Assembly (NCBI GenBank): GCA_963774895.1
Contig: CAVZGN010000003.1
Coordinates: forward strand, 124,001 to 188,000
DNA: 64,000 nucleotides
Reading direction: 5' to 3'
Origin: REEB76 sp963774895
GTDB lineage: Bacteria > Pseudomonadota > Gammaproteobacteria > Natronospirales > REEB76
Positions 41,742 to 52,735 of the stretch are shown one piece after another (positions within the stretch are counted from its first letter, which is position 1; each line of letters opens with the position of its first letter). The translations under genes and the position numbers were made by a program. Under the pieces are notes generated by a model. It made no database searches and was not told the DNA's origin. It saw only the letters and a program-made list of their open reading frames with translations.

Positions 41742-43772
41742 GTGGCTGCCAGCAACCGCTTTCCACATCTTTTTGCGCCTCTTGATCTCGGTTACTTAAA
41801 ACTACCCAATCGCGTGCTTATGGGTTCCATGCATACGGGCCTCGAAGACCGCGCACGCGACTATCACAAGCTGGCGGTGTATTTTGCGGAAAGGGCCAGC
41901 GGCGGCGTAGCACTCATCGTCACCGGCGGCATCGCACCCAACCGGTGCGGTTCCCTGGCGCCATTTGCTTCCAAACTTACCAATCGCTGGGAACTGGCTA
42001 GACATAGAAAGGTTACGCACGCGGTACATACAGAGGGCGGGCGAATTTGCATGCAGATTCTGCATGCGGGTCGGTATGCCTACCACCCATTCTCAGTCGC
42101 ACCATCGGCGCTCAAATCGCCGGTTACTCCATTTACACCGCATGCATTGAGTAAAAATGCGGTTGAAAGGCAAATCCGCGATTTCGTGCGTTGTGCTGCC
42201 TTGGCCCGGGAGGCGGGTTATGACGGTGTGGAGATCATGGGTTCGGAAGGTTATTTCATCAACCAGTTTGCCGTACCGCGCACCAATCAGCGCAGCGATG
42301 AGTGGGGCGGCAGCTCGGAAAACCGTCGAAGGTTACCCTTAGAGATCGTGCGCCGTACACGTAAGGTTGTCGGGCCGGACTTCATCATAATTTACCGGCT
42401 GTCGATGCTGGACCTGGTGGAGAATGGCAGCGAGTGGTCAGAAGTCGTGGCCCTGGCCAAAGGTGTGGAAGCCGCCGGTGCAACCCTAATCAACACCGGT
42501 ATCGGTTGGCATGAAGCACGTGTCCCAACTATCGCCACCATGGTACCGCGCGGCGCTTTTACTTGGATCACGCGCCGCCTGAAAAACGAAGTACGCGCGC
42601 CTCTCGTCACCACTAATCGCATCAATATGCCTGACATGGCGGAGCAGATTCTGGCGAACGGTGATGCCGATATGGTGTCGATGGCGAGACCGCTATTGGC
42701 AGATCCCACATGGGTGAGAAAAGCCGCCAGCGGCCGCGAAGATGAGATAAATACCTGTATCGCCTGCAATCAGGCCTGTCTAGATCAGATTTTCACGAAA
42801 CAGCGCGCATCCTGTCTGGTGAATCCGCGAGCCTGTCATGAAACTGAAGTGAATATCAGTTCCGCACATCGTGCAAAACGTGTCGTAGTCGTGGGCGCAG
42901 GACCAGCCGGACTTGCTGCAGCCGCGACTGCCGCGCAGCGAGGTCATCAAGTGACATTGTTCGAAGCTGCCAACGAGATCGGTGGACAGTTCAACATGGC
43001 CAAACGCATTCCCGGCAAGCAGGAATTTCGTGAGACACTGCGCTATTTCGAACGGCAACTCAAGTTAAGCAAAGTCGAGTTGCGGCTTGGTCAACAAGCG
43101 GAAGCGGAAACTCTGCGGTCTTTGGGGTTTGAAGTGATCATTCTAGCCACCGGTGTCCTGCCAAGGATTCCGAACATCCCCGGGATTGATCATCCCAAGG
43201 TGCTTTCCTATGTGGACGTATTGCTGCGCGGCATGGCGATTGGCAAGACTGTAGCTATCATCGGTGCAGGCGGAATCGGTTTTGATGTTGCGGAATTTCT
43301 TGCCAATGGCGATCCTTTATCCGGGCTCGACGTCGACGGATTTTTACATGAGTGGGGCGTAGACAGGGCTTACGTGGCGCGTGGCGGAATTGCCACACCT
43401 CAACTGCAACCGTCAGTACGTAATATCACGCTGTTGCAGCGCAAGCCTGGTGCTCTTGGTAAAAAACTCGGTAAAACCACTGGCTGGATCCATCGGACAT
43501 CCCTGCACCGCAGACATGTAGAGATGTTGGGTGGGGTAAATTACCTGGGGATCGACGACCAAGGGCTGCATATTTGTGTGCACGGCAAACCAAGATTGCT
43601 GCCAGTGGATAATGTGATTATCTGTGCTGGCCAGGAATCCAATCTTAAGCTTTACGATGCTCTGAAGGCGTACGCAATGCCTTTGTACTTAATCGGCGGT
43701 TCGAGAATGGCGACCGAGCTGGACGCCAAACGAGCCATCGATGAAGGCATGCGCTTGGCTGCTGCTCTATGA
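41742..43772 (+). CDS. fadH: 2,4-dienoyl-CoA reductase-like NADH:flavin oxidoreductase
   Basis: The 676-residue protein (E. coli FadH has 672) has an N-terminal FMN-binding Old Yellow Enzyme TIM barrel (RVLMGSMHTGLEDR, GVEIMGSEGYFINQF), a 4Fe-4S cluster region with CIACNQACLDQ and CLVNPRAC near residues 333-365, and a C-terminal FAD/NAD domain (VVVVGAGPAGLAAAATAAQRG, AIIGAGGIGFDVAEFL). It reduces 2,4-dienoyl-CoA in the degradation of unsaturated fatty acids. The GTG start follows the PKHD gene closely. Other fad genes are not in the window, so specificity rests on family and length. Confidence 0.93.
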   Translation: MAASNRFPHLFAPLDLGYLKLPNRVLMGSMHTGLEDRARDYHKLAVYFAERASGGVALIVTGGIAPNRCGSLAPFASKLTNRWELARHRKVTHAVHTEGGRICMQILHAGRYAYHPFSVAPSALKSPVTPFTPHALSKNAVERQIRDFVRCAALAREAGYDGVEIMGSEGYFINQFAVPRTNQRSDEWGGSSENRRRLPLEIVRRTRKVVGPDFIIIYRLSMLDLVENGSEWSEVVALAKGVEAAGATLINTGIGWHEARVPTIATMVPRGAFTWITRRLKNEVRAPLVTTNRINMPDMAEQILANGDADMVSMARPLLADPTWVRKAASGREDEINTCIACNQACLDQIFTKQRASCLVNPRACHETEVNISSAHRAKRVVVVGAGPAGLAAAATAAQRGHQVTLFEAANEIGGQFNMAKRIPGKQEFRETLRYFERQLKLSKVELRLGQQAEAETLRSLGFEVIILATGVLPRIPNIPGIDHPKVLSYVDVLLRGMAIGKTVAIIGAGGIGFDVAEFLANGDPLSGLDVDGFLHEWGVDRAYVARGGIATPQLQPSVRNITLLQRKPGALGKKLGKTTGWIHRTSLHRRHVEMLGGVNYLGIDDQGLHICVHGKPRLLPVDNVIICAGQESNLKLYDALKAYAMPLYLIGGSRMATELDAKRAIDEGMRLAAAL

Positions 43773-43902
43773 CGTATTTTATTGGATATCACTGCAGTGG
43801 GTCTTTGAAAATATGGATTTTGCGTAGATTCTTCACCGGCTAACGGTTATGATTCTGCCGGTTCGAAATTGACACTTGACCCTGACGTCTGGGAATCGCT
43901 AG

Positions 43903-44694
43903 ATGCTGAACTGTGCTATTTGTCGTAGAACTATCCGCACCTGTGCCGTGGGCGTGATGCTGTTGCTGTTTGGGTGCTCTTCCTCCAAACCCTACACGCT
44001 GGTAGCACAATTGTCCTCCGGTTCGCAGCCGCAGCGTGTTTTGGCTGCGACTATCGACATCAATGATCTGGCCTGCAATGTACGCATCATGCTGGTGGAT
44101 TCACCCAAAGCCTGGGCACCCATATGCTTTGTGAAGCAGGATCATCCCAACTTCAAAAGCTTTCTAATCGCGAATCAGCAGGTGGATTTAGGTACAGTAG
44201 GTGATGGGTTCCAGGTTTTGAGCAGCTTAGTACCGACATTGCCTGCGGCAGCAGTCAGCGCATCGAAAGCAACAGCGAGCAAAGGCATTACTGTTCCTCT
44301 GGCATCGCCCAACTCCGTTGACTCCGGTTTCCCAAACCAGTGGAGCCAGTCTACTTACCCAGGACATGTGGTACTCCAGGGCCAAAATACTGGCTACTTG
44401 GTGACTCAAGCGATCCTGACTGTAAATGGCAGCCAAGGTATGTTGGATGTAGACTACAAGACCGGTTTTGCGCCTTTGCACCTAGAATGCACGGTACTCG
44501 CCAATCAACACGGTGATTTCACTCTGATATTCAATCCAGCTATGTTGAATAATCTCTCGCCGGGCGCCAACTACAATATCTCGTTGACATCTGAAAGCAC
44601 CGGAATCTCCGGCAACATCTGGGATTCACGCGGGTTTGATACCTGGACACCCAGTCTTTCGCCGCAGTGGGTAGCCGCATCTTCTTCCAATTGA
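43903..44694 (+). CDS. Predicted lipoprotein, unknown function
   Basis: The 263-residue protein has an N-terminal hydrophobic segment ending in a lipobox (VMLLLFGC, followed by SSSKPY). The cysteine near residue 25 would be lipidated, placing the protein in the envelope. The remainder is beta-rich with an Ala/Ser/Thr linker around 120-145. No family was recognised. A perfect hairpin follows the stop codon. Its start ATG could also lie further in; the n-region MLNCAICRRTIRTC is unusually long and cysteine-rich for a lipoprotein signal. Confidence 0.65.
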   Translation: MLNCAICRRTIRTCAVGVMLLLFGCSSSKPYTLVAQLSSGSQPQRVLAATIDINDLACNVRIMLVDSPKAWAPICFVKQDHPNFKSFLIANQQVDLGTVGDGFQVLSSLVPTLPAAAVSASKATASKGITVPLASPNSVDSGFPNQWSQSTYPGHVVLQGQNTGYLVTQAILTVNGSQGMLDVDYKTGFAPLHLECTVLANQHGDFTLIFNPAMLNNLSPGANYNISLTSESTGISGNIWDSRGFDTWTPSLSPQWVAASSSN

Positions 44695-44712
44695 ATATCG
44701 CTTACAAACGGC

Positions 44713-44738
44713 CCAGCAATCAGCGATCTGATTGCTGG
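44713..44738. terminator. Hairpin between convergent genes
   Basis: A perfect 11-bp stem CCAGCAATCAG/CTGATTGCTGG with loop CGAT lies 19 bp after the lipoprotein stop and 55 bp before the end of the kinase gene on the other strand. There is no T-run on either side, so termination efficiency is doubtful. Confidence 0.6.
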
Positions 44739-44793
44739 CGCGCATGCTGCGGATAATTAAGTTCAGTAAATAGCTTCAAGAATCCACTGATTT

Positions 44794-46224
44794 TTATCCA
44801 ATGACCCTTTCCAGTTCAGCCTTCCAATGGGCATAGCGAAGGTTAAGTTGCGCGTTATTACTGGGTACGTATACCGAAGATTCCACTGGTTCAAGCTGGC
44901 GTGCGCCCAGCAGCCACGCAAGTCCACGCGCGGTGGCTTCGTGCTGTGCTGGCCGTACTACCGGCAAGCCACTTAGATCAGCAAGTCGCTGACACAATCC
45001 ATCCCATTGGGCAAATCCGCCGCTGACTACAATACGTTTTGCTGACGGGTGGTGATTATTCATCCGTTCCAGGTTCACATTTAAAAGAAACAGGATGCTT
45101 TCCGCGACGGCAACCATTTTTTGCATGGCATTTCCCTTGCCGATAAAGCACGATTCGAAGTTAGCTATCCAATAAGGCGAACCTAAGCCGGCGATGCCGT
45201 TCAGAAACAGCGGCATCTCTGATTTGTCAGCCAGCCAGTCGAGCATTCTGGCGAGCATCATTTTTTCGGATATCCCCAGGCGTTCACGCAACCAGATCAA
45301 GGCGCTACCGGCGCCGTTGACGGTACCTTCCAATACATACAGGACGCGGCCTTGTCCCTGCCACAAGACGCTGCCCAGCATGCCGGACACTTGAGGTGGT
45401 GTATTGCCATGCAGCCGTTGGATGAATGCACCGGTACCGAGATTGATATAAATGCTGTCGGCATCTGGCTCGCCACCAGCGTACAGGGCAGCTGGCTGAT
45501 CGCCTGAGACCACAGTCAAGGGAACGGCACCAGAACTCAGCGGCAGATGTCCATAAGCGTATTGGTTCGGAACACAACGCGGCATTATTGATACCGGAAT
45601 CCTGAACAACTTCAGCAACTCATCCGACCAATCACATCGACGGTAATCCCATAGCAGTGTGCGCGAAGCGTTCACGGGATCCACCAGCAGTGGGTTCTCA
45701 GTCAGCAGGTTGGCGAGGACGAAACTCGCCAGTGGACCGGCAACCAGGCGTCCCTCTCGCAAAGCACGCTGGACAGGATTCAGATTTTCAATACACCAGG
45801 CGATTTTGCTGGCGCCGTAATGGGGCGACAACACCAGGCCAGTGATGTCATGCACGCGTGATTGGTAGTGAGTGAGATCAGCCAGTCGCCATGCGGCACG
45901 CCGGTCCTGCCACGAGATAACCGGTGAGAGCGCTTTACCCGTCTCCCGGTCCCAGCAGACGATCGTTGAACGCTGGGTGGCGAGACCGGCAGCCTGGATG
46001 TACTTGCAGTTGGGCCCTAGTCGGCGCTCCACACTCTTGCAGGCCCGCTTGATCGACGCCAACAGCGCGTCGGGATCATGTTCAACCTTGTTTTGTCCGG
46101 GATGTACTGTTGCGATCTGTTCTCGCGCTGAGGCCCGCAACTGACCATGGATATCGAACACCAGCGCCCGGCTGGCGTGACCGCCTTGGTCTATGGCCAG
46201 AAACAATGGGATTTTACGCGGCAC
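44794..46224 (-). CDS. FGGY-family carbohydrate kinase, glycerol kinase-like
   Basis: The 476-residue protein is an FGGY kinase related to GlpK. It has LAIDQGGHASRALVFD at the start (ATP/phosphate loop, where GlpK usually has DQGTTSSR), ATQRSTIVCWDRETGK, VSGDQPAALYAGG with the catalytic-base aspartate, and INLGTGAFIQ. It is shorter than E. coli GlpK (502). It is the third gene of ugpQ-glpD-kinase on the minus strand, 29 bp after glpD, so glycerol is the likely substrate. Because of the changed phosphate loop, another polyol or a weakened enzyme is possible, and no gene symbol is given. Confidence 0.82.
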   Translation of the reverse strand: MPRKIPLFLAIDQGGHASRALVFDIHGQLRASAREQIATVHPGQNKVEHDPDALLASIKRACKSVERRLGPNCKYIQAAGLATQRSTIVCWDRETGKALSPVISWQDRRAAWRLADLTHYQSRVHDITGLVLSPHYGASKIAWCIENLNPVQRALREGRLVAGPLASFVLANLLTENPLLVDPVNASRTLLWDYRRCDWSDELLKLFRIPVSIMPRCVPNQYAYGHLPLSSGAVPLTVVSGDQPAALYAGGEPDADSIYINLGTGAFIQRLHGNTPPQVSGMLGSVLWQGQGRVLYVLEGTVNGAGSALIWLRERLGISEKMMLARMLDWLADKSEMPLFLNGIAGLGSPYWIANFESCFIGKGNAMQKMVAVAESILFLLNVNLERMNNHHPSAKRIVVSGGFAQWDGLCQRLADLSGLPVVRPAQHEATARGLAWLLGARQLEPVESSVYVPSNNAQLNLRYAHWKAELERVIG

Positions 46225-46253
46225 TGAGAGATGTCCAATAGTTAGATCATGGT

Positions 46254-47426
46254 TTACGTCTCAAGCCTCAGATGGCGTGTGTCTACTATTGGCTTGCGAA
46301 CGGGTAATGAACCACCGATGAGTTTCAGGGCGTGCTTCGCATCAGCGCGATAGGACGTGAGTTTGCCACCATAGACACTGAGTACCTGCGGATTTTTCCG
46401 GCGGTCGGTCACATATAGAATTTCACGCGATCGTCGGAAGGCGCGGGTTTTACCACCGGGTAATACCCGTATGCCCGCAAAGCTGGACAATAAATTGGTG
46501 TGCGCTTGTGGAAAATAACGCTGCACAACTTCCAGCAAGTAATTTTGTTCTTGAGGCAAAGGCCTGACCTTTCCAGGGTCGTCGCCGGTAAACGGTGTTT
46601 CCGTAGTACCAATCAAAGTCGTGTGTTCATGCCAGGGCATGATGAAGATGGCGCGACCGTCTTGTGGTGCTTCCACGTAGAAAATGCTGTCCACGATCGC
46701 ACTATCGAGGATGATATGCGTGCCCTGAATAAGTTCGATGTCTGCTCGTGGCATTGTGGGAGTTATACGAGTTACGACATGATTCACCCAGGGGCCGGCT
46801 GCATTTACCAATACCCGGGTGCGTACGCTACGGTATGAACCTTTCTCATTAAACTCGATCACGCAACCATCGCTATTAATCGTTGCGCGTTCGAACCTGG
46901 CCGGTAGGCACAACTCGGCACCGAGACTTTGCGCCGAAGCCACGACTGCGCGGGTGAGGGCGGCGTCATCAGTTTGTGCATCCCAGTATTGAAATACAGC
47001 CCGCAGATCAGTCAGGCTGAGGCCTTCCAATGTAATCCAGCGCGAACGCGATACGATGCTAAAGCGCGTATGCGGATGCAGACCGCCCAGTAATGCATAC
47101 AGGCTAAGCCCGGCCAGAACTTCCCAGGGCGACCGGCGTGTGTTTCTGTAAACAGGAATATAGAACGGCGTGAGTTTTACCAGCTTGGGCGCGAGCTTGA
47201 GCAGTAGTTCCCGTTCCCGCAGACATTCACGCACCAGCCGCAGATCAAATTGCTCGAGATAGCGCAGTCCTCCGTGGATCAGTTTGCTCGAGCGGCTGGA
47301 GGTACCGGCTGCAATCGCCTGCTGTTCCAATACCATGACACGATAACCATGCGCCGCAGCCGCCTGGGCGATGCCGGCGCCATGGATGCCGGCGCCGATG
47401 ACCACTACATCAAACTCCGCTTTCAA
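46254..47426 (-). CDS. glpD: Glycerol-3-phosphate dehydrogenase, FAD-dependent, short form
   Basis: The 390-residue flavoprotein oxidises sn-glycerol-3-phosphate to dihydroxyacetone phosphate and passes electrons to quinones at the inner membrane. The FAD motif is VVVIGAGIHGAGIAQAAA, and RSSKLIHGGLRYLEQFDLRLV is the family signature; IMPWHEHTTLIGTTETPF and LSSFAGIRVLP are also conserved. E. coli GlpD has 501 residues; the C-terminal helical domain is missing here, and the protein ends shortly after GGKLTSYR. It overlaps ugpQ by 4 bp and precedes the kinase. Confidence 0.92.
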   Translation of the reverse strand: MKAEFDVVVIGAGIHGAGIAQAAAAHGYRVMVLEQQAIAAGTSSRSSKLIHGGLRYLEQFDLRLVRECLRERELLLKLAPKLVKLTPFYIPVYRNTRRSPWEVLAGLSLYALLGGLHPHTRFSIVSRSRWITLEGLSLTDLRAVFQYWDAQTDDAALTRAVVASAQSLGAELCLPARFERATINSDGCVIEFNEKGSYRSVRTRVLVNAAGPWVNHVVTRITPTMPRADIELIQGTHIILDSAIVDSIFYVEAPQDGRAIFIMPWHEHTTLIGTTETPFTGDDPGKVRPLPQEQNYLLEVVQRYFPQAHTNLLSSFAGIRVLPGGKTRAFRRSREILYVTDRRKNPQVLSVYGGKLTSYRADAKHALKLIGGSLPVRKPIVDTRHLRLET

Positions 47427-48169
47427 GGAGGTGCGAATCCCGGCGCCTTGAGCATGGCCCCGATGTCATTGGTTTCAACGAAGTCGGCACCCTGTGCAGC
47501 CAGCTGCAAGGCTCGTCGTGGATCCTGAGTTTCATACACGATCCATCGAAAGGAGCCCTTCAACGCATGATGTACATCCATAAACATCTCATCGCTGGTG
47601 AATACATAATCAGGGTCAAGTGTGTCGAGCACGCGTGATGCATCCGGGGAGGTTTCTTCAGTAGCCCAGCCGATAGCCAACGCTCCCTGGCTGCGCGCCA
47701 GGCTCAGGCAGACATGATCATATGAGATGATGGTGCATTGTTTAAGGGTTGCTTGGCAGGCGCCCAATACCTGACGCACGACCGCGTCCCTGCCAAAATG
47801 GCGCAGGCTCTGGCGTTTGATTTCTACGAACAGGTTGACTTGCGGCTGAGTCATCAACCAGGTCGTGAGGGCAGCGAGTGTAGGCAGTTTAGTGTCGTTG
47901 TACCGCACGCCAAATCGCCGGCGCTCGCCGACAGTAACCTTCGCGAGTTCCGCCGCCGACATCTCGGCGATGTTGTGTTTGACGCCGGCAGTGCGCGTGA
48001 GTGACTCATCATGGACGACAAAAGGCACACGGTCTGATGAAAGCTGTACATCGCATTCCAGCCAGCACGCACCGGCCTCCGCTGCGGCGGCGAAGCCTTC
48101 CAGTGTGTTTTCGGGATAATGTGCCGGCCAGCCGCGATGGCCAACCAGATTTGGAATCTTAATCGGCAA
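47423..48169 (-). CDS. ugpQ: Glycerophosphodiester phosphodiesterase, cytoplasmic type
   Basis: The 248-residue GDPD TIM-barrel enzyme hydrolyses glycerophosphodiesters to glycerol-3-phosphate and an alcohol. Catalytic motifs are GHRGWPAHYPENTLEGF (H and R near 10-12), ECDVQLSSDRVPFVVHDESL (E, D and H) and FVEIKRQ. There is no signal peptide, so it is UgpQ-like and not GlpQ-like. The start is a TTG at 48169, chosen from family alignment because no ATG or GTG fits. It overlaps glpD by 4 bp, making G3P directly for the next enzyme. Confidence 0.92.
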   Translation of the reverse strand: MPIKIPNLVGHRGWPAHYPENTLEGFAAAAEAGACWLECDVQLSSDRVPFVVHDESLTRTAGVKHNIAEMSAAELAKVTVGERRRFGVRYNDTKLPTLAALTTWLMTQPQVNLFVEIKRQSLRHFGRDAVVRQVLGACQATLKQCTIISYDHVCLSLARSQGALAIGWATEETSPDASRVLDTLDPDYVFTSDEMFMDVHHALKGSFRWIVYETQDPRRALQLAAQGADFVETNDIGAMLKAPGFAPP

Positions 48170-48196
48170 CTTGTAGCATCCCGCTCCGGTGGATTG

Positions 48197-49423
48197 TCAT
48201 TCGTATCTTAACGCTTCGATCGGATCAAGCGCCGCGGCTTTGGCCGCTGGCGTAATCCCGAAGATCACTCCCACGCCACCCGAGAAGCCGAACGCCAGCA
48301 CCACCGCCCACCAGGGCACGTAGGAGTCGCGGAACGCGGGCACCAGGTTCGCCACCAGCATGCCGATGCCGTAACCCAGCAACAGTCCGATGACACCGCC
48401 GATTAGGGCCAGGATGACCGCCTCGATCAGGAACTGCAGCATGATGTCGCTGCGGCGAGCTCCCAGACTTTTATAGATGCCGATCTCGCGGGTGCGCTCG
48501 GTCACCGATACCAGCATGATGTTCATGATGCCGATGCCACCCACCAGCAACGAAATCGCCACGATACCGCCCAAGATATAGGTGATGGCATTCAGGACGC
48601 TGGTGAAGTTGCCGAGCAGCTGTGAGGGCGTCTGGACCTTGAAATCATCGTCCTGGCCGGGTTTCAGATGATGGTTGCGGCGCAGGATCTGGCTGATGCG
48701 GCCCGCCACCGCATCCATTTGTTTAGTATCGTTAACTTTAAGCTGGATCATGATGTCCGGAACCACGGCCGCGCCCAACAGGCTGTGGGCGGTGCCGTAG
48801 GGGATGATCACCTGGTTGTCTTGGTCGAACCCCAGAATCTGTCCTTGTGGATGCAATACACCTACGATCTTGAACCATTGGCCAGAGATCTGAATTTGTT
48901 GGCCTAATGGATCTTTCGGCAGATGCAGTTTGTTGATCAGGGTCACGCCGATTATTGCCACATGCCGGTGATGCAAATCGTCGTTCGGCACAATGAAGCG
49001 CCCGTTTTCCGGATAGGTGCCGTTATTGACGGCATAATCCGGAGTGCTGCCCAGCACTTGGCTGTTGTAGGTCTGGTTGCGGTACTTCACCGGATCAAAG
49101 AAGCGGCCCACCGGCAATACCGGACTGAGACCGCTGATGCCGGTGACATCATGCTGGATGCTGAGCAGATCATCCGTCGTCACTTTTGCGATCTTGCCGG
49201 CGAGTCGGTCCTTGCGTGGCAGATACGACTGGATGGTCAGGCTGTTGGTGCCCAAGCCGTTGAATTCGCTGGTCACGGAATTGCTGAAGCCCTGGATCAG
49301 CGACACCACTGCGATCACGGCCATGACGCCGATGACGATGCCCAGCATGGTGAGGAAACTGCGCAGGGCATGGGCACGGATGGCCTGAAAGGCGGAACGC
49401 AGGCTTTCAAGAAAGTTATACAT
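48197..49423 (-). CDS. MacB-like ABC transporter permease (second copy)
   Basis: The 408-residue protein has one N-terminal membrane helix (about 20-42), a periplasmic MacB-type core domain (about 45-255) and three C-terminal helices with the FtsX pattern GIMNIMLVSVTERTREIG and KSLGARRSDIMLQFLIEA. It is closely similar along its length to the permease encoded just upstream (49440-50669), so a heterodimeric transporter is likely. Unlike MacB, the ATPase is a separate protein. It is the last gene of the four-gene export operon. Confidence 0.92.
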   Translation of the reverse strand: MYNFLESLRSAFQAIRAHALRSFLTMLGIVIGVMAVIAVVSLIQGFSNSVTSEFNGLGTNSLTIQSYLPRKDRLAGKIAKVTTDDLLSIQHDVTGISGLSPVLPVGRFFDPVKYRNQTYNSQVLGSTPDYAVNNGTYPENGRFIVPNDDLHHRHVAIIGVTLINKLHLPKDPLGQQIQISGQWFKIVGVLHPQGQILGFDQDNQVIIPYGTAHSLLGAAVVPDIMIQLKVNDTKQMDAVAGRISQILRRNHHLKPGQDDDFKVQTPSQLLGNFTSVLNAITYILGGIVAISLLVGGIGIMNIMLVSVTERTREIGIYKSLGARRSDIMLQFLIEAVILALIGGVIGLLLGYGIGMLVANLVPAFRDSYVPWWAVVLAFGFSGGVGVIFGITPAAKAAALDPIEALRYE

Positions 49424-49439
49424 GCAATGTACCTAGCCG

Positions 49440-50661
49440 CTATTCGTAACGCAGGGCATCGATCGGGTTCAGAGATGCCGCTTTGGCGGCCGGTGCGATG
49501 CCAAACAGTACGCCGACACCACTAGCAAATCCAAATGACAGCACCACTGCCCACCAGGGCACATGCGCGCCCAGGAACTGCGGCACCAGGTGCGCCACCA
49601 GCATGCCGATGCCATAACCCAGCAGCAGACCGATGATGCCGCCGATAAGAGACAGGGTCACTGCCTCGATGAGGAATTGCAGCAGGATATCGCTGCGGCG
49701 TGCGCCCAGACTTTTGCAGATGCCAATCTCACGGGTGCGCTCGGTAACTGACACCAGCATGATGTTCATGATACCGATGCCGCCCACCAGCAGCGAAATG
49801 CTGACGATACCCCCGAGCACCAGAGTGATCATATTAAAGATTTTATTGATGGTGCCGGTGATTTGCGCCGAGGTCTGAACCAGAAAATCATTATCCTGAC
49901 CCGGCTTGAGGTTGTGCTGGCGCCGCAGCAGTTCGGTGATGCGGCCGGCCACGCTGTCCATATCCTTTATGTCGTTGACTTCCAGATCGATCTGGATATC
50001 CAGAATCTTGGAAGCGCCCAATAGACTGTGGGCAGTGCCATAGGGAATATAGATGCGATCATCCTGATCCTGGCCTGCGATCGAGCCAAGTTCTTTCAAG
50101 ACGCCGATGATCTTGAACCACTGACCAAACATGCCGATGTATTGTCCGATGGGATCTTTTGGGAGATTAAGATCCTTGAGCAACGTCTGGCCTATCACTG
50201 CGACCCGACGGTGGCTGAAATCATCGCTCGGCGATATATAGCGGCCCATCACCGGGTAAAAAGGGCTGTTTTCCGCATGTGACGAGGTGGTGCCATAGAT
50301 GCCGGCATAGGCAGTCTGATCACTGTACTGCACGGCACCGGAACCCCGGTTTGCGAGATACAGGACCGGTGTGATTTTGCTGATCCCGGATATCTGGTGC
50401 TGGATGGCTTGCATATCATCCTCGGTGATCCTCACCACTTTGCCCGCCAGGTAATCTTCATCGGATTCATCCGAGGTGATGACCAGGCCATTGACGCCCA
50501 TGTTGGAGAATATGGATGTAATGGAGTGGCTAAAACCTTGGATGAGAGATACCACGGCGATCACTGACATCACTGCGATGATGATGCCGAGCGTGGTCAG
50601 GAAGCTGCGCAGGGTGTGCGCACGGATGGACTGTAAGGCAGAGCGCAGGCTTTCAAGCAGG

Positions 50662-50669
<8 letters not shown>
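49440..50669 (-). CDS. MacB-like ABC transporter permease (first copy)
   Basis: The 409-residue paralogue of the following gene has the same architecture: N-terminal helix, periplasmic core and three C-terminal helices. MYNLLESLRSALQSIRAHTLRSFLTTLGI corresponds closely to the start of the second copy. Divergence is greatest in the periplasmic core, the part that would contact the adaptor or substrate. It overlaps the ATPase gene by 8 bp, and 16 bp separate it from the second copy. Confidence 0.92.
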
Positions 50670-51386
<717 letters not shown>

Positions 51387-51390
<4 letters not shown>

Positions 51391-52625
51391 GCGCTGCTCA
51401 TGGCCTGTTTGTCATGCTCCTCCGGCAACACCGAGACCGACGCGCCATCGTTGAGCGCGTGCAGGGTCGTATACGGCCCGGTGATTACAGTCTCATCAGC
51501 CTTGAGTCCCGAGACGATTTCCTGGTAAGTGTCGCTGGATACGCCGGTGGTCACATCCACCTTGCGTGCCTTGCCATCGCGCATCACATATACATAAGCC
51601 CCGGCTGTGGGTTCCAGGCTTTTGGAATTGGGATTGTTGTCATACAGCACCGCCTGCAGCGGTACGGCGATGGCGTTGGGCGTGCTTTGAGTGAAGATTT
51701 CCGCACGACAACTCATACCCGGGCGTACGCGCGGCAGTTTCTCGTCTATGAGGCCGATCTTCACTTCGAAGGTGACGCCTTGCTGAGCCGTCTGTGTGGT
51801 CGCAGTACTGGCGCTGTTGTCAGTTACGGATGCGGCAATGAATTGCACCTTGCCGTGAAAGGTGTCGTTGGGGTAGGAAACCGCATTGATATCAGCATCC
51901 TCGTTGAGCTTCAGGTTGGCGATATCAGCCTCGTCCACCTGCACGTCGGCCTGCACCTCGCTGGGATCGGCAATCTCCATGAGCGTGGAGCCGGGGATAT
52001 TGGTGCCGGTGATCACGGTCTCACCCACCTTGACCGGCAGGCTGGTGACCATGCCCTTGATGGGCGAACGGATTACGGTCTTGAAAAGATTCTGCTGCGC
52101 CTGGCTGAGCTGCGCCTGGGTGATTGCCAGCTGTTCCTTCAGGGAATTCAACTGAACTTTGGCGATATCCAGTTGGTTGCCCAGCTGGTCGAAGGTGTTG
52201 GCATCCACCAGATGCTGTTTGAACAGGGCCTGCTGGCGGTCATACTGGAGTTGCAGGTTGGAGATGGTAAGTTTCTGGCTCTGCATGGCGATCTGGGCCT
52301 GCTGCACGCTGGCCTGGGCCTGGTCCACTGCTGCTGCGTACAGTTGTGGATCGAGGCGCAGCACCACCTGGCCGGGTTTGACCATCTGGCCTTCCACCAC
52401 CGGGATCTCGCTGATCTTGCCGATGACCTCGGGCTTCAGTTCCACCCGATTGATGTAAATGAGCTGCCCCGAAGCCAGGATAGAGCTTTTGATGGTGCGG
52501 GCCGCGACTTTGGCGACCGTCACTTTCTGGGTATCCCCACTGCCCACCACACGGCTGATGACAACCAGAAGGATGATGCCAGCGACGATGGCCAGGGTGA
52601 TCCAGAGCTTGCGCTTCTGCCGCAT
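51387..52625 (-). CDS. MacA/HlyD-type periplasmic adaptor protein
   Basis: The 412-residue membrane fusion protein has an N-terminal membrane anchor (about 8-27), a beta-barrel/lipoyl part (VVEGQMVKPGQVVLRLDP and PIKGMVTSLPVKVGETV halves) around a coiled-coil hairpin rich in glutamine and leucine (about 95-185), and a C-terminal beta domain. It would link the ABC permeases to an outer-membrane channel. The start MRQKRKLWIT at 52625 is chosen since GGAGG lies 5 nt upstream; the ATG four codons earlier contributes that Shine-Dalgarno sequence. No TolC-like gene is in the window. Confidence 0.93.
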
Positions 52626-52657
52626 GGCAGCCTCCATATGTTTCAGTGTTGTATCCT

Positions 52658-52685
52658 AGTATAACACCAGATATTTGGGTTGCAA
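52658..52685 (-). promoter_or_regulatory. Promoter of the MacAB-like operon
   Basis: On the minus strand a -35 TTGCAA (52680-52685) and a -10 TATACT (52658-52663) are spaced by 16 bp, about 32 bp before the adaptor start codon. No regulator site was recognised. Confidence 0.7.
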
Positions 52686-52735
52686 GCCACACCGCCCTCG
52701 AGTGGGCGCTCTCGAAAACGCGCAGTGCCCGTCCG

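Noticed and set aside
51414..52664. 416-codon open frame antisense to the adaptor gene
   Set aside because: It mirrors the adaptor coding region almost completely and has no family similarity or ribosome-binding site of note.
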